Positions 6,259 through 11,752 of a DNA stretch of 11,752 bases are shown piece after piece. Both the position numbers and the translations under genes were made by a program. This DNA is from Candidatus Cloacimonadota bacterium. Its GTDB lineage: Bacteria > Cloacimonadota > Cloacimonadia > Cloacimonadales > TCS61. Location: assembly GCA_011372345.1 (NCBI GenBank), contig DRTC01000594.1, positions 1-11,752 on the forward strand, in the 5' to 3' direction. The notes under the pieces are model-generated. The model worked only from the letters and a program-made list of their open reading frames with translations, searched no databases and had not been told where the DNA came from. The stretch's first letter is position 1. Each line of letters starts with the position of its first letter.

Positions 6259-7989
6259 ATGAATTATAACAATAAAACATTCGATCGTAATTTAATGTAT
6301 AAAGACAGTTCATTTAATTATATTGGAAAAGGACATCCGGGAGGAAAAGCAGGAAGTCTGATCTCAATCAAAAAAACATTAGATTCAAATTTCAAAGATA
6401 ACAAATACTACGACATTATCATCGACATTCCACACATGACAGTGATTCTGACTGATGTTTTTGATTTATTCATGAAGGAAAATAGTCTTTATGAAATTGC
6501 CTTATCAGATGAATCGGATGATCTTATCGCCAATGAATTTCAGAAAGCAAGTTTACCTGCTATTGTGGATGGTGATCTTTATAGTTTGATCTCCAAAATC
6601 CATACTCCGCTGGCAATTCGTTCTTCGAGTTTATTCGAGGATAAAATGTTCGAACCTCTGGCTGGTATATTTGAAACTAAAATGATCCCTAATAATCAAT
6701 TTGATACAAAAACGCGCTTTCATAAACTAACGGAAGCAATAAAATTTGTTTATGCTTCTACTTTTTTCAGTAATTCCAAAAATTATTTTAAAGCCATAAA
6801 TAAAGATATCAGAGATGAAAAAATGGCAGTTGTGATCCAGGAATTGGTAGGTGAGAAATATGGAGATCGATTTTATCCGACTATTTCCGGAGTTGCCAGA
6901 TCATATAATTTTTATCCAACCGGAAATTCCAAACCGGAAAGCGGAGTAATAAGTCTTGCTCTCGGTTTGGGAAAAACAGTTGTCGATGGTGGGAAGGTCT
7001 GGAGTTTTTCACCGGATTTTCCGACAGCACCTCCTCCCTTCAATTCCAATAATGATCTGTTGAAAATGACGCAAACCGAATTCTGGGCAGTAAATATGGG
7101 CAAACCACCGGAATACAATCCGATCACGGAAATGGAATATCTGGAAAAACATTCTTTAAAAGAAGCCGAAGAAGATAAAACAATAAATTATATCTGTTCT
7201 ACTTATGATATTCAATCCGACAGGATCAATTCCGGAATATCTGGTTATGGGCCTCGTATCATCAATTTTGCTCCGGTACTGAAAACGAAACTTATTCCCT
7301 TTAATGATCTCGTTGCAAAATTATTAAAAATATCTGAAGAAAAATTAGAAACAAAAGTTGAAATCGAATTTGCCATGATTTATGATCCTCAAAATAAAAA
7401 ACCTAAAAGATTTGGATTTTTGCAGGTCAGACCAATGGTCGTTTCCGATAAATTAGTCGAAGTTCATCTCGAAGATTATGAAGAGGATAAGGTTTTTGTC
7501 TATTCCGAAAATATTATGGGAAATGGGAAAAGTGAATCAATCAAAGATGTAGTTTTTGTTAAACCTAGCGATTTCAGAGCTGAATATACAAGCGAGATGG
7601 CTCTTGAGATTGAAAAAATCAATGCTTCTTTAGTAGAAAAGGAGACAAACTATCTTCTGATTGGATTTGGCAGATGGGGAAGTTCCGATCCCTGGCTTGG
7701 AATTCCAGTGACATGGAATCAAATCTCCGGAGCAAAAGTTATCATTGAATCATCTTTACCGGATATGAATCCTGATTTCAGTCAAGGTTCACATTTCTTT
7801 CATAATATTACCAGTTTTGGAGTTCTTTATTTTTCCTGTAAAAACACGCAAAGAATAAAAATTGATTGGAATTGGCTCTTAAATCAGCAGAAAATCACAG
7901 AATCCAGATTTGTGCAGCATGTCAAAACAAAAACACCTATTAAAATTTTTGCTGACGGAAGAAGTAGAAGAGGAGTGATCTTAAAATGA
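6259..7989 (+). CDS. PEP/pyruvate-binding (PPDK N-terminal-type) protein without phosphohistidine domain
   Basis: The 576-aa protein carries the ATP-grasp-like nucleotide-binding domain of PEP synthase and pyruvate phosphate dikinase. Key positions are visible: HPGGKAGS (K30), IRSSSLFED (R121), the glycine-rich ALGLGKTVVDGG (234-245), VEIEF (E368, E370) and FLQVRP (Q389, R391). The chain then leaves the PPDK pattern. There is no phosphohistidine swivel domain (TGGxxSH-type) and no PEP/pyruvate TIM barrel. About 410-530 form a domain with GFGRWGSSDPWLGIPV (469-484) and NPDFSQGSHFF (504-514), shared with the next gene product. PEP or pyruvate synthesis is therefore unlikely, and ATP-dependent phosphorylation of another acceptor is plausible but unproven. 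As I recall, Bacteroidetes relatives annotated as PEP synthase carry an additional N-terminal region missing here. The start has AAGGA 12 nt upstream (6242-6246). The stop overlaps the next start. Confidence 0.85.
   Translation: MNYNNKTFDRNLMYKDSSFNYIGKGHPGGKAGSLISIKKTLDSNFKDNKYYDIIIDIPHMTVILTDVFDLFMKENSLYEIALSDESDDLIANEFQKASLPAIVDGDLYSLISKIHTPLAIRSSSLFEDKMFEPLAGIFETKMIPNNQFDTKTRFHKLTEAIKFVYASTFFSNSKNYFKAINKDIRDEKMAVVIQELVGEKYGDRFYPTISGVARSYNFYPTGNSKPESGVISLALGLGKTVVDGGKVWSFSPDFPTAPPPFNSNNDLLKMTQTEFWAVNMGKPPEYNPITEMEYLEKHSLKEAEEDKTINYICSTYDIQSDRINSGISGYGPRIINFAPVLKTKLIPFNDLVAKLLKISEEKLETKVEIEFAMIYDPQNKKPKRFGFLQVRPMVVSDKLVEVHLEDYEEDKVFVYSENIMGNGKSESIKDVVFVKPSDFRAEYTSEMALEIEKINASLVEKETNYLLIGFGRWGSSDPWLGIPVTWNQISGAKVIIESSLPDMNPDFSQGSHFFHNITSFGVLYFSCKNTQRIKIDWNWLLNQQKITESRFVQHVKTKTPIKIFADGRSRRGVILK
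7969..7989 (+). promoter_or_regulatory. Internal Shine-Dalgarno and ATGA stop-start overlap
   Basis: AGAGGAG (7969-7975), inside the end of the upstream gene, lies 10 nt before ATG 7986. The upstream TGA is 7987-7989, giving a 4-bp ATGA overlap. This fixes the downstream start and indicates translational coupling, so the two proteins are probably made in related amounts. Confidence 0.85.
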
Positions 7990-10900
7990 ATCAAACAAAA
8001 AAAAACAAGAAAGAAAAGAGCGATCAGATAAACGAAGTTATCATCAATATTTTAAGTGAGAGAGAAAAAGAACTGAATTGTTTATATAAAGTTGAAGAAG
8101 CATTAAAGGATTTTGAAGTCGATAATGAAGAAATATTTAATAAACTTCTCGATATAATTCCAACCGGCTGGCAATTTGTGGATATTTGTGAAGCGAAAAT
8201 TATTTTTGGAAACAAGGAATTTACACGCGATAATTTCAAAAAAACCAAATGGTTTCAAAGTTCGGATATTCTCATAAATAAAAAAGCAGTTGGCAAAATA
8301 CAGGTTTATTATACAGAAAAGGTCAGCATTAAAAACGGAAATCAATTTTTACCGGAAGAGAGTAAATTATTAAATACAATAGCGGAAAGAGTAAGTCAAT
8401 TCATCTTTCATAAAACTCTAAAAAATGAAATCGAGGATTTGGAAAATGCAAAAAGAGAGATCGATCTGAATAAGAAAGAAGAATGGCGGGTGATCGTCGA
8501 TCTTCTTAAAAGGGCTGATCAGGATCTTTATCATAAAATTTCCAGGAGAATGCTTAATTTTCTTTGTTGGAGCGGTTCTGAACAAGCAAGAAAATTGTTA
8601 GAATCATTTGGTTTTGAAAAAAGCAGAGAAAATACAGACACATGTTTTTCCAACAAACCGCTGGAAAGAAAAAACACAGAATCATATAATACAATCTGTG
8701 ATAAAACTTTTGAAGTTGCTTCCAAATATTTGAATGATGAAGATATTCTCAACAATATTCAGAACTGGATAAAGGAAGATAAGATCAGTTTCCTGGTGAA
8801 AACTCTCGAAAACAGGAACACTTCCAACAGCGATATTCTGGATGCGATCACAAAATATTTTCATACTGATGAAGAAAAGATCGAATTCTCGGAAAGTGCT
8901 AAAATGAATACGACTGTAATGATCCTGCATCGGTTTTTTTCGGAACAGATTAAGTTCATAAACATCGCTAAAAATTATTTTGATATTAAAGATTTTTATA
9001 ACATCCTTCAGCATACGATCTTTCCTACAAACAGCCGTGGTAAATTAGGGGGAAAAAGTTCAGGATTGTTTCTGGCAAACAATATTCTTCATAAAATACC
9101 CGAACTCGATGATGATCTTAAAAAACAGGTAAAAACTCCCAGAACCTGGTATGTTACTTCTGATGCGCTGATTCATTTTCTTTATTATAATAATCTCGAA
9201 GATGTGATCGATCAGAAATATAAAGAGATCTCACAAATCAGAGAGGAATATCCGAATATTGTGCAGGTTTTCAAAAATTCGTATTTCCCGCCTGATATTA
9301 TTAAAGGTTTATTAGTGGCTTTAGACGATTTTGGAGAGAAACCTATCATCGTCAGAAGTTCAAGTTTGTTGGAAGACAGGCACGGTTCTGCTTTTTCCGG
9401 TAAATATAAAAGCCTGTTCCTGGCAAATCAGGGGAATAAAGAAGATCGGCTAAATGCTTTGATGGACGCAATTTCAGAAGTTTATGCTTCGACTTTTGGA
9501 CCGGATCCGATCGAGTATCGAAAAGAAAGAGACTTACTTGATTTTTATGAAGAAATGGCAGTTATGATCCAGGAAGTAGTTGGGAAAAAGGTTGGGAAGT
9601 ATTTCTTTCCTGCATTTGCCGGAGTTGGTTTCAGTAGTAATGAATTCCGCTGGTCGCATCGAATTCAGAGAGATGATGGCTTGTTGAGGATCGTACCGGG
9701 TTTGGGAACTCGAGCAGTTGACAGGTTAAGCAGTGATTTTCCGGTTTTGATAGCACCCGGAAAACCCAATATAAAAGTGAATATAACGGTTGATGAGATT
9801 TTCCGTTATTCTCCCAAAAATATGGATGTGATCAATCTTGAGACCAACACTTTCGAGACGATCGAGATCAGAGAATTTTTGAAATCAAATGGAAATGATT
9901 ACCCGATGATCAATAAATTGGTTTCTGTGATCCAGGAAGATAGAATAACAGGTAAATCATTATTCAATATGGATTTCAAGAATGATGACATTGTTTTCAC
10001 ATTTAATAAATTGGCAGCGGATACTTCTTTTGTTAAAGATATGAAAATAATCCTGGAAAAACTGGAAAAGCATATAAAAGCACCGGTTGATATTGAATTT
10101 GCACACGATGGAGAGGATTTTTATCTTTTGCAATGTCGTCCGCAAGGCTATTCCGGCGAAACTTCTCCTTCTTCGATTCCCAAAGATATTCCTGAAAAAA
10201 ATATTGTTTTCACTGCCCGGAAATATATCTCAAACGGACGCATTCCGGATATCACACATCTGGTTTATGTCAGACCGGAAAAATATGGAGAGATAACTTC
10301 TCTCGAGGAATTAAAAGTTATAGGAAAAGTTATCGGAAAATTAAATTCGATCCTTCCCAAAAGGAAATTCATTTTAATGGGACCTGGAAGATGGGGAAGT
10401 AGAGGAGATATAAAACTCGGTGTTAATGTAACTTATTCGGATATTAACAACACTTCTGTCCTGATTGAAGTCGCCCGGGAAAAAGGAAATTATGTCCCAG
10501 ATCTTTCTTTTGGAACACACTTTTTCCAGGATCTGGTGGAAGCATCGATCAGGTATATTCCCTTGTACCCGGATGATGACGATATAATTTATAATGAATT
10601 TTTCTTGAATCGATCTAAAAACATTTTATCGGAATTAGTTCCTGAATTTTCTTATTTGGAAGATATCATTACGGTTATCGATGTACAAAAAGAGACAAAA
10701 GGCAAAATTTTAAGGATTCTGATGAATGCAGATCTTGATGAAGCGATCGCTTATCTTGGCTCTCCTTCAGAGAAATATGAAATACAAGGGAATGAAGAAT
10801 CATTTATTGAAACTCAAACCGAAAATCACTGGATGTGGCGCTTGAGAATGGCTGAACATATAGCCGAAAACATAGATCCAAAACATTATGCAATCGAAGC

Positions 10901-11207
10901 GATGTATATTTTTGGCAGTACAAAAAACGCAATTGCCGGACCTGCCAGCGACATTGATCTTCTTGTTCACTTTAGAGGGAATGACAAACAAAAAAAGGAA
11001 CTTAAATCCTGGTTTGATGGATGGAGTTTGTGCCTTTCGGAAATTAATTATTTAAAGACAGGTTACAAAACAGACGGGCTTCTTGATGTTCATTTTATTA
11101 CAGATGAAGATATCAGAAACAAGAATAGTTATGCGATCAAGATCAATGCTGTGACCGATGCAGCCAGACTTTTGAAGATGAAAAAAAATAGCAACGAACA
11201 AAACTAA
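7986..11207 (+). CDS. GAF-like / PPDK-type ATP-binding / nucleotidyltransferase fusion protein
   Basis: A 1073-aa multidomain cytoplasmic protein. Residues about 22-145 resemble a GAF sensor domain. Residues 146-345 are mostly helical, with a conserved-looking EEWRVIVDLLKRADQDLYHK and NFLCWSGSEQA. A PPDK-type ATP-grasp-like domain follows: LGGKSSG (K357), IVRSSSLLED (R457), PGLGTRAVDR (571-580), VDIEF (D702, E704) and LLQCRP (Q716, R718). The next domain, shared with the upstream protein, has MGPGRWGS (798-805) and PDLSFGTHFF (838-847). The C-terminus (about 950-1065) is a polymerase-beta-type nucleotidyltransferase, with FGSTKNAIAGPASDIDLLV (976-994; G977, S978, D989, D991) and D1034 in LLDVHF as a likely third acid. 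No phosphohistidine or PEP/pyruvate domain exists. A ligand-sensing, ATP-using, protein- or nucleotide-modifying role is inferred from architecture; substrate and partner are unknown. Co-expression with the upstream paralogue suggests a complex. Confidence 0.85.
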   Translation: MNQTKKNKKEKSDQINEVIINILSEREKELNCLYKVEEALKDFEVDNEEIFNKLLDIIPTGWQFVDICEAKIIFGNKEFTRDNFKKTKWFQSSDILINKKAVGKIQVYYTEKVSIKNGNQFLPEESKLLNTIAERVSQFIFHKTLKNEIEDLENAKREIDLNKKEEWRVIVDLLKRADQDLYHKISRRMLNFLCWSGSEQARKLLESFGFEKSRENTDTCFSNKPLERKNTESYNTICDKTFEVASKYLNDEDILNNIQNWIKEDKISFLVKTLENRNTSNSDILDAITKYFHTDEEKIEFSESAKMNTTVMILHRFFSEQIKFINIAKNYFDIKDFYNILQHTIFPTNSRGKLGGKSSGLFLANNILHKIPELDDDLKKQVKTPRTWYVTSDALIHFLYYNNLEDVIDQKYKEISQIREEYPNIVQVFKNSYFPPDIIKGLLVALDDFGEKPIIVRSSSLLEDRHGSAFSGKYKSLFLANQGNKEDRLNALMDAISEVYASTFGPDPIEYRKERDLLDFYEEMAVMIQEVVGKKVGKYFFPAFAGVGFSSNEFRWSHRIQRDDGLLRIVPGLGTRAVDRLSSDFPVLIAPGKPNIKVNITVDEIFRYSPKNMDVINLETNTFETIEIREFLKSNGNDYPMINKLVSVIQEDRITGKSLFNMDFKNDDIVFTFNKLAADTSFVKDMKIILEKLEKHIKAPVDIEFAHDGEDFYLLQCRPQGYSGETSPSSIPKDIPEKNIVFTARKYISNGRIPDITHLVYVRPEKYGEITSLEELKVIGKVIGKLNSILPKRKFILMGPGRWGSRGDIKLGVNVTYSDINNTSVLIEVAREKGNYVPDLSFGTHFFQDLVEASIRYIPLYPDDDDIIYNEFFLNRSKNILSELVPEFSYLEDIITVIDVQKETKGKILRILMNADLDEAIAYLGSPSEKYEIQGNEESFIETQTENHWMWRLRMAEHIAENIDPKHYAIEAMYIFGSTKNAIAGPASDIDLLVHFRGNDKQKKELKSWFDGWSLCLSEINYLKTGYKTDGLLDVHFITDEDIRNKNSYAIKINAVTDAARLLKMKKNSNEQN

Positions 11208-11225
11208 CAAGACGAACAAAATAGA

Positions 11226-11262
11226 ACACGGATGACACGGATAAAACGGATTAATACGGATA
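11226..11262. repeat. Short tandem-like ACGGAT repeat
   Basis: ACGGAT occurs four times, at 11228, 11237, 11246 and 11256, a period of 9, 9 and 10 bp, embedded in units such as ACACGGATG and AAACGGATT. It starts 21 bp after the stop of the fusion gene. I recognise similar degenerate ACGGAT strings from intergenic sequence of many environmental bacteria, where the reverse strand gives spurious isoleucine/arginine-rich reading frames. It is most likely a dispersed repeat, not a gene. Confidence 0.65.
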
Positions 11263-11662
11263 AGAAATTAAACACCTAGAAACACCGAAGATACTGAAAA
11301 TCAATGTCGAACAGATTGGACTCGAGAACAATCAAAAGGGATAAAAAAGACCTTGCGAATGGTTTCAAACAGAGAAATTCTTCTTGCTAAATCTTCGCAA
11401 TGGTTGATTTGAAATTCTATCAAACTCATCCTGCTGTCCTTCTCTTTTTTAATGAGAATATGAAATCTATTCCAAAGAGAAGAAACATAAGAAAAGTAAA
11501 ATGAAGAAAGAAAAGAAGGCTCTTTAAAGAAATGAGTGGGTAAATTAAATAAATAACAATAAGGAAGTCCACTCTAAAAAGGCAATAATTTGGAATATGT
11601 ATGAAATTTTGCCCGAAATTTGGAAACTAATGAATCGGTTAATGACCTCTATCTTCTTATTA

Positions 11663-11684
11663 ACCACCAACTTAAGTTGGTGGT
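11663..11684. repeat. Perfect 22-bp palindrome
   Basis: ACCACCAACTT is followed directly by AAGTTGGTGGT, an exact palindrome without spacer. As RNA it would form a hairpin with a small loop, and as DNA a symmetric protein site. It is not followed by a T-run. It resembles the other compact hairpins in the window and is probably part of a dispersed repeat. Confidence 0.75.
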
Positions 11685-11752
11685 CAATGAAACAGGAAAA
11701 AGTATTAACCGTTTTAACGGTTTCTAATTTTATTGAATTTGACCTTTTTAGA

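Larger units (their letters stand above)
11208..11752. other. Gene-free 3' stretch with short repeats and palindromes
   Basis: No convincing coding frame is seen after the stop codon at 11205-11207. Besides the two elements listed separately below, there is a perfect 9-bp inverted repeat CTTCTCTTT / AAAGAGAAG (11439-11447, 11474-11482; 26-nt loop), a GAGTGG / CCACTC pair (11534-11539, 11569-11574), TTGCGAA / TTCGCAA arms near 11354-11400, and AACCGTT-TT-AACGGTT (11707-11722). None has a clear terminator T-run, so the end of the two-gene transcript is not located. Confidence 0.6.

Noticed and set aside
6259..7989. Calling the first PPDK-like gene a true phosphoenolpyruvate synthase (ppsA).
   Set aside because: The phosphohistidine and PEP/pyruvate-binding domains are absent, so the full reaction cannot be supported.
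8024..9014. Minus-strand reading frames within the fusion gene (8024-8248, 8103-8345, 8531-8755, 8682-9014).
   Set aside because: The sense frame encodes continuous, domain-bearing protein; the antisense frames show no family signature.

Overview
The window is an AT-rich bacterial segment with tightly packed genes and several hairpin-rich intergenic stretches. It contains a Wzi-like outer-membrane barrel protein, which implies a diderm (Gram-negative) host. The proteins and the style of the intergenic repeats look most like the Fibrobacteres-Chlorobi-Bacteroidetes group or Candidatus Cloacimonadota. That placement is an impression from protein and repeat style; no rRNA or marker gene is present to prove it.

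Layout. (1) 2-799, plus strand: the C-terminal part of an AAA/DUF4143-type ATPase, cut by the window edge. (2) 835-1479, plus strand: a NodB-type polysaccharide deacetylase. Its 3' end overlaps by 47 bp, tail to tail, with (3) 1433-2491, minus strand: a membrane-anchored family 2 glycosyltransferase. (4) 2703-4265, minus strand: a Wzi-like outer-membrane protein upstream of the glycosyltransferase. The two are separated by an element built of compact hairpins. Genes 2-4 look like a small surface-polysaccharide group. (5) A divergent intergenic region (4266-4462) holds a perfect 10-bp inverted repeat. (6) 4463-5746, plus strand: glutamate dehydrogenase, with a strong Shine-Dalgarno sequence and its own intrinsic terminator. 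(7) 5794-6258: a gene-free stretch with a 15-bp direct repeat and a series of small hairpins. (8) 6259-7989 and 7986-11207, plus strand: two translationally coupled genes with paralogous pyruvate-phosphate-dikinase-type ATP-binding domains. (9) 11208-11752: a gene-free tail with short repeats and palindromes.

The most interesting part is the two-gene unit at 6259-11207. Both proteins keep the ATP-grasp-like N-terminal domain of PEP synthase/PPDK, including its Lys, Arg, Glu and Gln-x-Arg positions. Both lack the swivelling phosphohistidine domain and the PEP/pyruvate barrel that these enzymes need. Instead each carries the same extra domain with GxGRWGS and PDxSxG(S/T)HFF signatures. The larger protein also has an N-terminal GAF-like sensor region, a helical segment, and a C-terminal DNA-polymerase-beta-type nucleotidyltransferase with an intact GS...DxD site. 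The arrangement looks like a signalling or protein-modifying system rather than a metabolic enzyme. Its substrate cannot be read from the sequence. Relatives annotated only as PEP/pyruvate-binding proteins seem to exist in other phyla, so the novelty lies in function rather than in the family.

A second recurring pattern is a series of perfect or near-perfect hairpins whose arms are separated by exactly three bases. They lie in two separate intergenic regions (2573-2673 and 6011-6187).
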